Positions 31,257 to 42,545 of a DNA stretch of 64,000 bases are shown here, piece after piece (position 1 is the stretch's first letter; every line of letters starts with the position of its first letter). Source of the stretch: Oryza sativa Japonica Group (Eukaryota; Streptophyta; Magnoliopsida; Poales; Poaceae). The notes under the pieces were generated by a model. That model searched no databases and had not been told where the DNA came from. It saw nothing but the letters and a program-made list of their open reading frames with translations. The DNA lies in NCBI RefSeq assembly GCF_034140825.1, contig NC_089037.1:32135001-32199000 (forward strand), read 5' to 3'. The position numbers and the translations under genes were made by a program.

Positions 31257-32670
31257 ATAGGCAATGCAAGCACCTCTCGAAAAACTAGTATCTTCATTTC
31301 TTCCACATTTACACCATGCCATATAAATTTCCATAAAGGTAGCAGCATGGCCCCCTATGCATAGCTCCCCTTGAGGTTGAAATGGAACTATGTAGTGTGA
31401 TCCTATATTTGTACTTTACCGAATATGAGCCTACTTTCACTCAATTGTCTTTTTTTTTCTCATGTATAGAGGAGAGACATACTCTCGTATTGTGCAAAAA
31501 AAGCCTCCTATTTGGTTGGTTTGATAGAAAAATCCTTTGTTCACAACGGTTTATGAGATATGATATGTTCTAGGCAAGTGATAGCAAAAGTAATAAACAA
31601 GGCTGATTCATCTAAACGTATCTTATGCCTTGGCTAATTTACTGAAATTGAACTACCAAAACCATTAAGTTCAAGTTCCTAACCTCACTCTCTCGTTTAC
31701 CACGCGCTCGTTTACTGAAATTGAACTAGCAAAAGTGATAAACATGGTTGTGTTCTTAAGTTCAATTTCCCAACCCCACTCTCTCGTTTACCACGCGCAC
31801 GTTTTTCAAAATGTTAAACGATGCGTGTTTTGCAAACATTTTCTATATAAGAGTTGCTTTAAAAAGTCATATTAATCCAATTTTGAAGTTTTTAAAGCTA
31901 ATAATTAATTAATAACTTAATTCATTGCTCCGTTTTACGTATTTGATGTGACGGTTCCCAACCCTCACCTAAAGAACACATCCTAAAAGGTGCTTTTGTC
32001 GCCTTACTTGCTTCGTCGAATTCTACATAGGAAAATCCATCAATATTTATCTTTGCATAACCAAGATTAAGTGCCACCCAATCCCTTGGAGACTTGTTCC
32101 CGATTCCCGACCTGTAATCATAGAGTTGATTGAAGCAATGTTTTCAAGTTAGTAAAAAATCGTAGTGTGGCACAAGGGCTTTTGCAATGCCATGTGGCAT
32201 GTTGCCGTTGACATGGCCTGACAGTGTAACTGTTATCATGCCATATCAACTTAGATGGTATGACCAAAAGATTTATTTCTAAAATAATATTATAGAGTTT
32301 ATTTTTAAAATTAAAATTTTAAAAAGGTTAAAAAAAATTCATGAGTGCGTGTGCTAGGCTGCTAGTAGTTATTTTCATTTTCCCTTACAATTATACACCC
32401 CTCATTCACAAATATAAATATAAATATTTCTAGCATTTATAATCTATTCAAAATATTGTATTTCAAGAATACTGCTTCCCAAATCTGTCATTCTGACGAT
32501 TTCCTGTATTTATTACTTTTTATAGTCGCATCATCTAGCGTTATCTTTCCCAGTGAAGTAAAACTCCCACGGATGTAAAAGTGATTTCACTTAAATCTTT
32601 AATCTAGTTAATCTGTGTTTGAGCTTCTAAAAGTATTTATATACTTATACTTTCGCATGGAGAGAAACAG
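31257..32670. other. Noncoding palindrome arm, older repeats
   Basis: Inverted, diverged counterpart of 33990-34640 and 35470-35930. It includes a worn MITE-like stretch at about 31748-31985 (GGTTGTGTTCTTAAG and AAGAACACATCC ends). No gene seen. Confidence 0.5.
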
Positions 32671-32676
32671 TTACTA

Positions 32677-32905
32677 GGGCTGTGTTTGGTACCCCTTTTC
32701 CCTTTCCCGAACCCATCTTCCTCATTTTTCACATGTACGTTTTTCAAACTGCTAAACGGTATATTTTTTAAAAAAAATTCTATACGAAAGTTACTTAAAA
32801 AATCAAATTAATCTATTTTTTAAAAAAATTAGCTAATATTTAATTAATCACGTGCTAATAGACTGCTCCATTTTCCATGAAACATGGATGCCGAACACAA
32901 CCTGG
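32677..32905. mobile_element. MITE present in only one palindrome arm
   Basis: About 229 bp, ends GGGCTGTGTTTGG and CCGAACACAACC. In the other arm (near 33930) the flanks join directly as GACTAGTAACTG, so this element came in after the arms separated. Family probably PIF/Harbinger- or hAT-like; the target duplication is unclear. Confidence 0.6.
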
Positions 32906-33200
32906 TCGTGTGAGAAGCAATCAAGCAACACAATATTGAATGCGGTCATTACCCATTCACGCAACATCACGCCATCAAGGCATAATTACATTCTATAAAA
33001 AATAAGCGAGTTAACTGTGTAAGACACAGCAGCAGCTCGTGACAATTAGAATGTGTTTGTACTGTTGTGCGGGACTGCGTGGCATTTTCAGAGTGGATGC
33101 ATTCATATCCGTTTACATTCAGTGGATCATCAGGAAACGGTGTCCACCTGCCCGGAGAAGGGACAAAAATCAAGTACTATGCAGAAGAGGCTATATTTGT

Positions 33201-33449
33201 CTATTGGCCATTGCTTATGGGTTCTATCTCGGCTGTTGCGTTGCTGGTGCCTTCGAACCTTGGCCCTTGCAGCTGCCTCTTCACCAAGGCCGTGTAGATG
33301 CCGTCGCGGCTGAGGAGCTCGTCGTGCGTGCCGCTCTCCACTATCTGGCCGTCGGAGATGACGGCGACGGTGTCGGCGCTCTTGACGGTGGACAGCCGGT
33401 GAGCTATCACAAGAACGGTCCTCCCTTTCATCAGAGAGTCCATTGCATC
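33201..33449 (-). pseudogene. Last exon of an ABCB half-transporter (ALS1/TAP-like), orphan
   Basis: Translates to 82 residues with [15 protein letters not shown] (the H-loop of an ABC nucleotide-binding domain), [17 protein letters not shown] and a tail ending EPISNGQ. An acceptor (CACAG) precedes it on minus. This matches the C-terminus of plant ABCB25/27-type half-transporters (ALS1 group, vacuolar). No upstream exons lie in the window: the neighbouring DNA is the palindrome axis. An exon fragment, not a working gene. Confidence 0.75.
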
Positions 33450-33622
33450 CTGTGGAATCAAGGAAGAACCATGTCATATTCTGGCTCTCCAAGCAAGAGA
33501 TCAAGCATGTTCATATCATCATCATATGTTGATGGGTGCAGAGGGATCAGGGCATCGAAGAATGATAAGTAGATAGCTGCTTGTTTTTTGGTTGGAATCA
33601 GGTCAGCAATTAGTAGAGGTAC

Positions 33623-33757
33623 AGCGGCACGCACGACGAGCTCCTCAGCCACGACGGCATCTACACGGCCTTGGTGAAGAGGCAGCTGCAAGGGCCAAGG
33701 TTCGAAGGCACCAGCAACGCAACAGCCGAGAAAGAACCCATAAGCAATGGCCAATAG
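33623..33757 (+). pseudogene. Second, shorter copy of the ABCB last exon, inverted
   Basis: Encodes [14 protein letters not shown] through EPISNGQ and a stop, about 97 percent identical by eye to the 33201-33340 part of the facing copy. The H-loop part is absent. Together the two copies mark the palindrome axis near 33480. Confidence 0.75.
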
Positions 33758-34651
33758 ACAAATATACAACAGTACAAACACATTCTAATTGTCACGATCT
33801 GCCGCTGTGTCTTACACAATTAACTCGCTTATTTTTTATAGAATGTAATTATGAGTTGGTGGCGTGATGTTGCGCAGATAGGTAATGACCGCATTCAATA
33901 TTGTGCTGCTTGATTGCTTCTCACAGGACTAGTAACTGTTTGTCTGTTTCTCTCCCTACGCAAATATAAGTATATAAATACTTTTAGAAGCTCTAACACA
34001 GATTAACTAGATTAAGATTTAAGTGAAATCACTTTTACATCCGTGGGTGTTTTACTTTACTGGGAAAGATAACGCTAGATGACGCGACTATGAAAGAGCA
34101 ATAAATACAGGAAATCATCAGGATGACAGATTTGGGAAGCAGTATTCTTGACATACAATATTTTGAATAGATTTTACATGCTAGAAATATTTATATTTGT
34201 GAATGAAGGGTATATAATTGTAAGGGAAAATGAAAATAGCTACTAGCAGCCTAGCACACGCACTCATGAAATTTTTTTAACCTTTTTGAAATTTTAAAAA
34301 TAAACTCTAAAATATTATTTTAGTAATAAATCTTTTGGCCATATGCCATCTAAGTTGATACCGAAGATAACGGTTACACTGTCACGTCATATCAACGGCA
34401 ACATGCCACAAGGCATTGCAAAAGCCCTTGTCACACTACGATTTTTTACTAGCTTGGAAACATTGCTTCAATCCACTCTATAGTTATAGGTCGGGAATTG
34501 GGAACATGTCTCCAAGGGATTGGGTGGCGTCTAATCTTGGTTATGCAAAGATAAATATTGATGTATTTTCCTATGTAGAATTCGACGAAGCAAGTACGAC
34601 GACAAAAGCACCTATTAGGTTGTGTTCTTAGGTGAGGGTTGGAAACCCTCA

Positions 34652-35464
34652 TGATGGCGCTCTCTCTCGTGGCCCGATCTTCTAGTGAGAGTTCTAGTGA
34701 GAGGGATAACTCTCGCTTTAATCGAGTGTGATGTTTGCAACATGACTACCAACTAGAACAAGTTCAGAACGTTGTGCAATCGCTACATCACAAAAGATAT
34801 CGTACCAACCGTGACGCGCGATTAATGATCCCTGCAACGTAAACGAGAGAACACTGCAAGAACAAGATAAGATGCAATCTAAATATTGTGAATAGGTGAT
34901 TAAGCACAAAGGAATAGTTGCAATTGAAGTGGTAGACCTAATCGACCCGGCAAATCAACACACCAACTATTCGGGGCCCTGAATCTATAGTCGCCGACTA
35001 ATCGAGCAACGACTAGAGACAAGATGAATGGCACTTGGCAAAATTTAACTAAACAAAACCCAATTGTTTTTTAGGATGTACAAAGCTATTTATAGAGGAA
35101 AATAAAGCTAGGGTTAAGTGCTAATTCGTGGAGGTGGAGGGAGACACTTCCCAATTCGGTTTCAGCAACAGCACTGCCTTGTTTTGATGATTCCCGTTGA
35201 CCCGAAATGAATTTGGATATGAGGCCGGATGCGTTTGAAATGTAGCGAGATAAGCTTTCCACGAAGTCCAATATCACAAAATTCGGAGTTGGCATGAAAG
35301 CGCTAGGTCCGTATGAAGTCAGTGCTGTCTCTAGAGGCCGAACTGGATTCCAAAACTCATTAGACTTTAATATCTTGTAGATCCTCCATTCATCCGATTT
35401 ATTATTTGACAATGTTTTATATTTCTCATGCTTGGTTGTATGGATATACTTGATGGTCACATCA
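34652..35464. mobile_element. Solo LTR of an LTR retrotransposon
   Basis: 813 bp, starting TGATGG and ending CACATCA, with the 5-bp direct repeat CCTCA at 34647-34651 and 35465-35469. The facing palindrome arm (near 31970) has the empty site. It is therefore younger than that duplication. No internal part; superfamily not determined. Confidence 0.75.
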
Positions 35465-35928
35465 CCTCACATCCGACACGGAAAACTGAGCAATGGATTA
35501 AAGCATGATTAATTAATTATTAGCTTAAAAGACTTCAAAAATGGATTAATATGACTTTTTAAAGCAACTCTTCTATAGAATTTTTTTTTACAAAACACGC
35601 ATCGTTTAGCAGTTTTGAAAAGCGTACGCGTGGTAAACAAGATAGTGAGGTTGGGAATTTGAACTTAAGAACACAGCCTTAAGGTTTTGGTAGTTCAATT
35701 TCAGTAAATTAGCCAAGGCATAAGGTACGTTTAGACGAATTAGCCTTGTTTATCACTTTTGCTATCACTTGCATAGAACATATCATATCTCATAAACCGT
35801 TGTGAACAAATGATTTTTCTATTAAACCAACCAAATAGTAGGCTTTTTTGCATGGTATGAGAGTAGGTCTCTCCTCTATATAGGAAAAGAAAAAAAAATA
35901 GACGATTGATTGAGAGTAGGCTCATATT

Positions 35929-36074
35929 GGCTTTGTTTAGTTGACACCAAAATTGGAAGTTTGGTTGAAATTGGAACGATGTAACGGAAAAGTTGGAAGT
36001 TTGTGTGTGTAGGAAAGTTTTGATGTCATGGAAAAGTTGGAAGTTTGAAAAAAACCTTTGGAACTAAACACGGT
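35929..36074. mobile_element. Small MITE, GTTTAGTTC family, copy 3
   Basis: Ends GGCTTTGTTTAGTT and GGAACTAAACACGG; body GGAAGTTTGGTTGAAATTGG as in the other copies. Confidence 0.65.
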
Positions 36075-36520
36075 GAAAGTACACCCAATGTATGCTCCCT
36101 TACGGTGTATCAGATGTTCATTGTGATCTAAACATTTATGGATTTGGTGCCATGGAGAAGTGGGAATATGATTATGGAAGACATATCGATTATACCAATG
36201 TAGAGAGAAATGAACTGCGCATGAAAGAAGAAGCTTAGAGGGTGTTTGGATCATTTAGTCTTAGGATTAAAATTAGTCGTATGACTAAAAACTTTAGTCC
36301 ATGCCTGTTTGGATGTAGGGACTAAAAGAGACTAAAGGTCATTAATTACACTGTATAAAGACCACGTTACCTCTAAAACCATGCAAAGGGAGGGTTGTGC
36401 GTGGGGGCAACAGGTGGAAAGAAGCAACTTTAGTCCCTGTAAGCTCCTCCCATAGGGACTAATGGACTAATACACTTTTAGTCCCTTTTAGTTACCCCTC
36501 TTTGGGACTTTAGTAACTAA

Positions 36521-36759
36521 GGCTCTGTTCTTTTGGTTGAGTTGGGAACCCATCCCTCCGGTACGGAAAACGAAGCAGTCCATTAGCACGTGATTAATTA
36601 ATTATTTGCTATTTTTTTTAAAAAAATGGATCAATATAATTTTTTTAAGCAACTTTCGTATATAAACTTTTCGCAAAAAACACACCGTTTAGCAGTTTGA
36701 AAAGCGTGCGCGCGGAAAATGAGATGGGGAGTTGGGAACTCCAGGAAACGAACAGAGCC
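36521..36759. mobile_element. Nested MITE, GGCTCTGTTC ends
   Basis: 239 bp, ends GGCTCTGTTC and GAACAGAGCC, target duplication TAA (36518-36520, 36760-36762). Body resembles the GTTTAGCAGTTTGAAAAGCG type seen at 31748 and 32677. Confidence 0.75.
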
Positions 36760-36917
36760 TAAAGGGGATTAAAGTGAAGGGACTAAGGGGGACTAAGGGG
36801 GTGTTTGGACTGTACAATAACCATGTTACCCCTAAAACCATACAAAGAGAAATGCACCCTGCCCATGCGTGGGGCGAGGGGGCAACAGGTGGAAAGGAGC
36901 TACTTTAGTACCAATAA

Positions 36918-37203
36918 GGCCATTTCCAACCCAAGACACTAGACATAGTTTCCATAAACTCTACATCATTAAGAAACTAGTACTAGACACTACTCTTCCA
37001 ATGCAAACACCACTATTCCATACTTAACTTTAATGCTACTTATCTCACATGATGTTTTGGATCTTGTGTGGAAACCATATCTCATGTAAAACATGGTTTT
37101 CTTCTCTTTCCTCATTTATTTATTTGCTACATCATTTTTCATCCTAGGTGACATCTTATTTAATGCTATGGACACCATCCTAGTCATTAGGTTGGGAATG
37201 GCC
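36918..37203. mobile_element. Nested MITE, GGCCATTTCCAACCC ends
   Basis: 286 bp with ends GGCCATTTCCAACCC and GGTTGGGAATGGCC, target duplication TAA (36915-36917, 37204-37206). Tourist-like. Confidence 0.75.
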
Positions 37204-38033
37204 TAAACTCCTCCCATAGGGACTAATGGACTCATGCACTTTTAAGTCCTTTTTAGTCCCTCCTGTTTGGAACTTTAGGGACTAAACCAAACAGGCCATA
37301 AAGTCTTAGTCCCTCCAACAAAAGAGACCCTTTTACTTATCAACCCACAACAGTGTGAACTTCATAAGGCCTTCAAGATTACCTCAGGCGTATGAGCAAA
37401 AGCCTCCAATCACCTTGTTACCAAGAGTATCCTTGACAGGGTTTCGGAAGAAAAAGCTTCTTATTCTAGATCTTAATGGTTTGCTTGCGGACATCAATCA
37501 AGATTACCACAATTCTCATATGACTGATGCAAAGGTTCGAGGCAAAATAGGTGAATTTACTTGTACAATCATCCATTATTATCCTTTGCAAAATATTGTT
37601 CTAGAGTGTATTGAGGATCAGAGGATTTCGCACCATATTCTACTACAGTAGCTTTGTACGATGATCTTGAATGAATGAATAGTGTCACACTGCCACTGAC
37701 CAGTGCTTCTATGTTCATGGCCGCTCCATGTCAGCTGTATACGAGTTCTGTAAGATTTTTTTTTAGCAGTGCTAAAATGTACGTATATCTTTCCAAGCTG
37801 AAAAACAAAAAATGTGTTCTTTTGATTCCCCCACGCACCTTTTTACAGTGCAGTTGTTTGACATCAATTACCTGCCGATGCAAAGAGTAGACTCAACTCA
37901 TCTGTAAATTTACTGAACAATTCAAATAAAAAACATCTTACCAAACTGAAAATAAAAATGTGTGTTTTTTTTAATATTTTCACATTTTATAGTACAGTAT
38001 AAACTCAGCTCATCTGGACAGACCAAATATGAT

Positions 38034-38602
38034 AGTTGTGCGGAATAAGTTCATTTGAGATCCCTTAACTTGTCAATGAATCCGATTTTCATATTTCAAC
38101 CAAAAACAAAATATAATGGGTCCCTCAACTGTTAAAACCGGTGCAATGTAGGTCCTAATGACGGTTTGGATGGTAGTATTAGATGATGTGGCGACTACGT
38201 GGCTAATTTGACTCAGTCTTCAACTGACGTGGTAATTTGATTTTTGAAAAATAATAAAAACTGTGACCCCACATGTCAGTTAAAATAATAATTTAAAAAC
38301 AATGGACCCACATGGGACCCACATGTCATTCTCACCCCTCCTCTTCTTCCTCTTATTTTCTTCTCTATTGCTACCCCTCTCTCTCTCTCTCCCAATGCGA
38401 AGCTGGCGGGAGAGCGTGGGACGAATACCAGATCAACAGTGCTACGTATGCGTCACATCAACGAAACCGCCCTCTAAAATCACCAAGGGAGTTAAATTTC
38501 ACCAGTTTTGACAGTTCGGGGGCCAAGATTTCTGGTATTGCGAATAAGGGATACGATTTAGATTCCGTGTGTTCATTAGGGACTCAAAGTAAACTTATTC
38601 CG
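38034..38602. mobile_element. DNA transposon fragment or MITE upstream of RPL13a
   Basis: Inverted ends CGGAATAAGTTCATTTGAG and CTCAAAGTAAACTTATTCCG. It is flanked by near-identical ACCAAATATGA(T/C)A(G/A)TTG, longer than a usual target duplication. It is absent from the paralogous promoter near 26430. It lies 50-100 bases upstream of the site II motifs of the active RPL13a gene. Superfamily uncertain. Confidence 0.5.
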
Positions 38603-38642
38603 ACCAAATATGACAATTGGGCCATGAATTGTAACAGAAGAA

Positions 38643-38715
38643 GCCCACGGTCCGGCCCAATAAAGAGCGGAAGCGGACACCCTAACCGAGAGGATCTATA
38701 AATAAGAAACCCTAG
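38643..38715 (+). promoter_or_regulatory. RPL13a promoter: site II, TATA, telo-box
   Basis: GCCCAC (38643) and GGCCCA (38654-38659) site II motifs, TATAAATA at 38697-38704 and AAACCCTAG at 38707-38715, about 100 bases before the ATG. Typical for plant ribosomal-protein genes. Confidence 0.75.
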
Positions 38716-38814
38716 TGTCTCACCCCCCTCCCATTCCGCCTCCACCCCCGCCGCCCGTCCAAACCCTAGCTCCGCCGCCTCCGCCGCCTCCAGGAGAGGA
38801 GAGGTAAGTCGAAG

Positions 38815-40461
38815 ATGGTGTCCGGCTCCGGCGTGTGCGCGCCGCGCGTGGTGGTGGACGCGCGCCACCACATGCTCGGCCGCCTGGCCTCCATCATCGC
38901 CAAGGAGCTCCTCAACGGGCAGCGCGTGGTGGTCGTCCGCTGCGAGGAGATCTGCATGTCCGGCGGCCTCGTCCGCCAGAAGATGAAGTACCTCCGCTTC
39001 CTCCGCAAGAGGATGAACACCAAGCCCTCCCATGGCCCCATCCACTTCCGCTCCCCCGCCAAGATCCTCTGGCGCACCGTCCGCGGGTAAGCTGCGGATC
39101 CATGGATTTCTCTCCGTTTCCCCCTTGTCATTTCGATTTCTGATTTCTGTTCTGATTTTGGGACCTCGTGGTGAATCCCCGCAGCATGATCCCGCACAAG
39201 ACCAAGAGGGGAGAGGCGGCGCTGGCAAGGCTGAAGGCGTACGAGGGCGTGCCGCCGCCGTACGACAGGACCAAGCGCATGGTCATCCCCGACGCGCTCA
39301 AGTACGTCGGATTCGCTTGTTGTTTGGATTTTTTTTTGTGTAATTGTGCGCGAGCGAGTAGTCTAATGGTGTTTGTTTGGTGCCGAATTGTAGGGTTCTG
39401 AGGCTGCAGCCTGGGCACAAGTACTGCCTCCTCGGCCAGCTCTCCAAGGAGGTTGGCTGGAACTACTATGACACCATCAGGGTAAGTTTCCATTCCTTCC
39501 TTTCTAGCTGTGTGGTAATTGTTGTGATTGGATTGTTTACCAGATGTAGATTTATGGATCGGGTCATTCATTTAGTTTTTAGTAAATGCTTGCTCCTTAG
39601 GTTAACTGGATACCTTGATGAAATGAAATTATGCTCGATAAAAAATAAGGTACTAGATTGTTCTTTTCAATTGTGATGATCCTTCGTTTGTTAGACTGCC
39701 TTATTATAGTTGCTAGTTTTGCCGTGGTTAATTTATATGGTTCATATATTTCTTTTGTGATGAAATGCTCATGATCTGGGTGATGAAGAAAATCAGACGG
39801 ATTCCCATTGGTTTTCCAATATGATTTTAACAACCAGCTACTTCTGACAGATCATGCCATTTGTGACTGTAAACTTTTATCTTCCTGGTTGTAAAATTTT
39901 ATCTTAATTTCCTATTGTGATGTTTGCTGATATATTTAGTCCACTAGCTACAAATGATTTTCGTCATAGTGCTATGCGATTGATGATGTAATTATTAAGT
40001 TGTGATTGTCTGATATTGGAATGGGCCTGTGATGTAAGCTAAATATTTGCTACTCTTGATGGGGATTCCCAGTTGATGATCTCATACCACCAAGATCTCT
40101 GAGGCCCATAACATCATCCATTTTCTTCAGTAAAAACCTTTTAGTGTGAAATTGCATGTTTGGGGTAGCTCTGCATGTTGGGTGATTTATTATTTCGTTT
40201 TCAGCTTTGCCACTATTATGTTAGTTCTAACTTTGTCATCTGGCTAAGTTATCTAATTTGTGCTATGCCTGTTGATTTGATGGTCATTTCTCACTGATTT
40301 CATTGTTCAATTTTCAGGAGCTTGAGGAGAAGAGGAAGGAGAAGGCCAAGGTTGCCTATGACAGGAGGAAGCAACTGGCGAAGCTGCGTGTCAAGGCTGA
40401 GAAGGCAGCCGAGGAGAAGCTGGGTCCTCAGCTGGAGATTCTTGCTCCGATCAAATACTGA
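38815..40461 (+). CDS. RPL13a: 60S ribosomal protein L13a
   Basis: Exons 38815-39086, 39185-39301, 39394-39481 and 40318-40461 (all GT-AG) encode 206 residues, exactly the usual plant L13a length. The protein starts [20 protein letters not shown], has the uL13 signature around [15 protein letters not shown] and [13 protein letters not shown], and ends EILAPIKY. It is a large-subunit ribosomal protein (uL13 family) of the cytosolic ribosome. The ATG sits right after AGAGGTAAGTCGAAG and gives the conserved N-terminus. Intron 3 is long (836 bp). This is the intact member of the three RPL13a-related loci here; the 24.7-26.2 kb copy is broken and 41.3-42.15 kb is a decayed 3' end. Note that GAGGTAAGT before the ATG could act as a 5' UTR donor. 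Confidence 0.97.
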
Positions 40462-41060
40462 GAAGCTTTGCTTTCGTGCATCATCAGTTTTGTGAAACAT
40501 GTGCCCCCTTATTCCTAGTAGTATGGTGACTCATGATAGTACAATCAAGGTGTTTAAACCGTTGTTATGCATCCCAGTTCTGCTACTCCTATTTGAAATT
40601 TTCTAGTCGATGAACTGTTTCTGTTTGTCAAATGTGTGCATTTGGAGATTCTACCGATGGCTGTCATAGTCCCATATTGACAAAGCGGTTTTTCTTAACT
40701 TATTTGCCCTTGTTGAGCGTCCGTCTGCAAGTTTATGTTGATTATTTTTCTGGTTAAGACTGGATGTAATGCGTGTGCTTTATCTCAGCAAGTTCCAGTG
40801 CGTTCATTGACCCCGGGTAGATTACCATTCAGAAAGACTGTGTTGCTATTGTTGCATTACGGATAGATTAATCCCATCTATTTCCTCTGCTTTTACGGTT
40901 TCCTATGGCTACCCTGCTCTTCTGCTGCCAACTCTGCTTGACTGCTTTCCTTGCGCGCACTTCTGCTCGACTGCTTTCCTGGTGCATGCTTTCCTTGAAA
41001 AAACCAAGATGAATTTCGCTAACGTACATCTTGGTAAGATATCAGCCTACTATATTTTTG

Positions 41061-41280
41061 ATCCATGAAGCTGATGAACAATTTATGTACGCACATTCCA
41101 CTTCTCTGTAGCCATTGTATCAAATCTTTGATGGCAGTATTTTTGAGCCATGAAGCTGAGGAACAATTTATGTACGCACATTCCACTTCTCTGTAGCCGT
41201 TGTATCAAATCTTTGATGGCAGTATTTTTGATCCATGAAGCCGAGGAACAATTTATGTACGCACATAGCCATTGTATTGA
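41061..41280 (+). repeat. Tandem repeat, about 85-bp period, 2.6 copies
   Basis: Copies begin at 41061, 41146 and 41231 with (A)TCCATGAAGC and contain GAACAATTTATGTACGCACA. The third copy is shortened. It lies 3' of RPL13a. Confidence 0.85.
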
Positions 41281-41402
41281 TGTCAGTACACGGTAGTCAA
41301 GCTCATGATTCATGCTCGTGAAAGACATGGGTGCCCGTTGTGTTGAAGTGTGCATGATTCTGGTTGATGAAGAAACTAGGGATTCCTATCTATTTTCCAC
41401 TA

Positions 41403-41550
41403 GGCCAAGTTTAGTTCCAAACTTTTTCTTCAAACTACCGACTTTTCCATCACATAAAAACTTTCCTACACACACAAACTTCTAATTTTTCCGTCACACC
41501 GTTCCAATTTCAACCAAACTTTCAATTTTGATGTGAACTAAACACACCCC
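41403..41550. mobile_element. Small MITE, GTTTAGTTC family, copy 4
   Basis: Opposite orientation to the others: starts GGCCAAGTTTAGTTCC, ends GTGAACTAAACACACC. Confidence 0.6.
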
Positions 41551-41551
41551 C

Positions 41552-41613
41552 CTCCGTTCCAATATAAATGCATTAATACATAATACGTATTATATGCATT
41601 TATATTGGGACGG
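41552..41613. mobile_element. Minimal 62-bp Stowaway-like palindrome
   Basis: CTCCGTTCCAATATAAATGC and GCATTTATATTGGGACGG are joined by ATTAATACATAATACGTATTATAT, split here as a near-perfect hairpin with almost no loop. It looks like a Stowaway MITE reduced to its two ends. Confidence 0.55.
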
Positions 41614-41720
41614 CTGCCTCTGACAGATCACGACATTTCAGACGATGAACGATAAAACTTCTGTTCACAAAAATGCTTTATAATGTGTTTGTTTATGATT
41701 ATTAATAAGGATTTCATGTA

Positions 41721-41904
41721 CTACCTCTGTTTCATATTATAAGTTTGATCAAGTTTATAAAAAAAATTTAGCAACGTGTACAACACTAAATTAGATTCAT
41801 TAAAACCGATATTTAATATATTTTGATAATATATTTATTTTTCATTAAAAATATGAAAAATGACTAATAAAAATCAAAACGACTTATAATATGAAATGGA
41901 GATA
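41721..41904. mobile_element. Stowaway-type MITE
   Basis: Starts CTACCTCTGTTTCATATTAT and ends ATAATATGAAATGGAGATA, next to TA dinucleotides. About 184 bp, AT-rich interior. Confidence 0.7.
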
Positions 41905-42173
41905 ATATCTTTCAGGAACTGTATATGAGAATATGAGATTATATGTCATAACCGTGTGCTCTGATGTGAAATTGTAATTTTGTTTTAGATGGCATTTTAT
42001 TAAGCACGTGAAATTGCAAAGGGCTTGTGATGTAAGCTGAATAATGTGTACTTGGTGTGGTTGTTAACATGTCATCTGTTAATCTTCAGGAAGCTGGAGG
42101 AGAAAGCAACTTGGAGCAAAGGATAAGCTTGGACCATCGTACAAATAGCTTCCGCAGAATTCACTAATAAAAT

Positions 42174-42246
42174 GACTCCGTGGCCCAATGGATAAGGCGC
42201 TGGTCTACGGAACCAGAGATTCTGGGTTCGATCCCCAGCGGAGTCG
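42174..42246 (+). tRNA. tRNA-Arg (anticodon ACG)
   Basis: A 73-nt cloverleaf: acceptor arms GACTCCG and CGGAGTC with discriminator G, D-arm region GCCCAATGGATAAGGC, anticodon stem CTGGT/ACCAG with loop CTACGGA (anticodon ACG), and T-arm CTGGGTTCGATCCCCAG with B-box GGTTCGATCCC. There is no intron. A Pol III stop (TTTTT, 42247-42251) follows at once. Confidence 0.97.
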
Positions 42247-42545
42247 TTTTTAGTTTTTTACCTTCTTTACCTGATCCATTCCTATTTTTAATTTTTTGGG
42301 GACGGAGGGAGTACACTGGAGAACGTTTTTGTGTCACTTCTTGCTACTCTCTTACCTGATCAACTGCTGTGATGGATACTATACACACTGCAGAACGGCT
42401 TTCAGATTGCGCTCATGCGCACACACCTGATTATCTTCCAGGTAATTTCAACAGTAAAAAGATAATCAGTGGTTGATACTACATCCTTTTCGCATTTGGT
42501 GGGAAAAAAAGGCACAAGATTGATATAATTTACTACTAATATATA

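Larger units (their letters stand above)
36238..37332. mobile_element. Tourist-like (PIF/Harbinger) element with nested MITEs
   Basis: Ends GAGGGTGTTTGG and CCAACAAAAGAGACCC, flanked by TTA (36235-36237, 37333-37335). Two related blocks with TTTAGTCCC and CTCCTCCCATAGGGACTAA suggest two overlapping copies of the family. At least two smaller MITEs lie inside. Confidence 0.65.
36095..37607 (+). pseudogene. HAD-phosphatase remnant split by transposons
   Basis: Two blocks, 36095-36237 and 37333-37607, match exon 2 of the HAD gene (CCTTACGGTGTATCAGATG; then TTCGGAAGAAAAAGCTTC and the DLNGLLADI codons) and its donor and following intron. Upstream exons and everything after the motif I exon are missing. 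Several codons differ from the 12-14 and 27-29 kb copies (for example MTDAKVRGKI). The transposon cluster at 36238-37332 sits in exon 2 with a TTA duplication. Confidence 0.8.
41343..42150 (+). pseudogene. Decayed copy of RPL13a intron 3 and exon 4
   Basis: TGATGAAGAAA, CCTCTGACAGATCA, GCTTGTGATGTAAGCT and then CTTCAGGAAGCTGGAGGAGAAAG..AAGCTTGGACC follow the order of RPL13a 39780-40430. The exon 4 remnant is heavily shortened. Three small MITEs interrupt the intron part. Confidence 0.65.

Noticed and set aside
33039-33572. 177-codon plus-strand frame opposite the ABCB exon
   Set aside because: Shadow of the minus-strand ABCB exon, which has the clear H-loop sequence.
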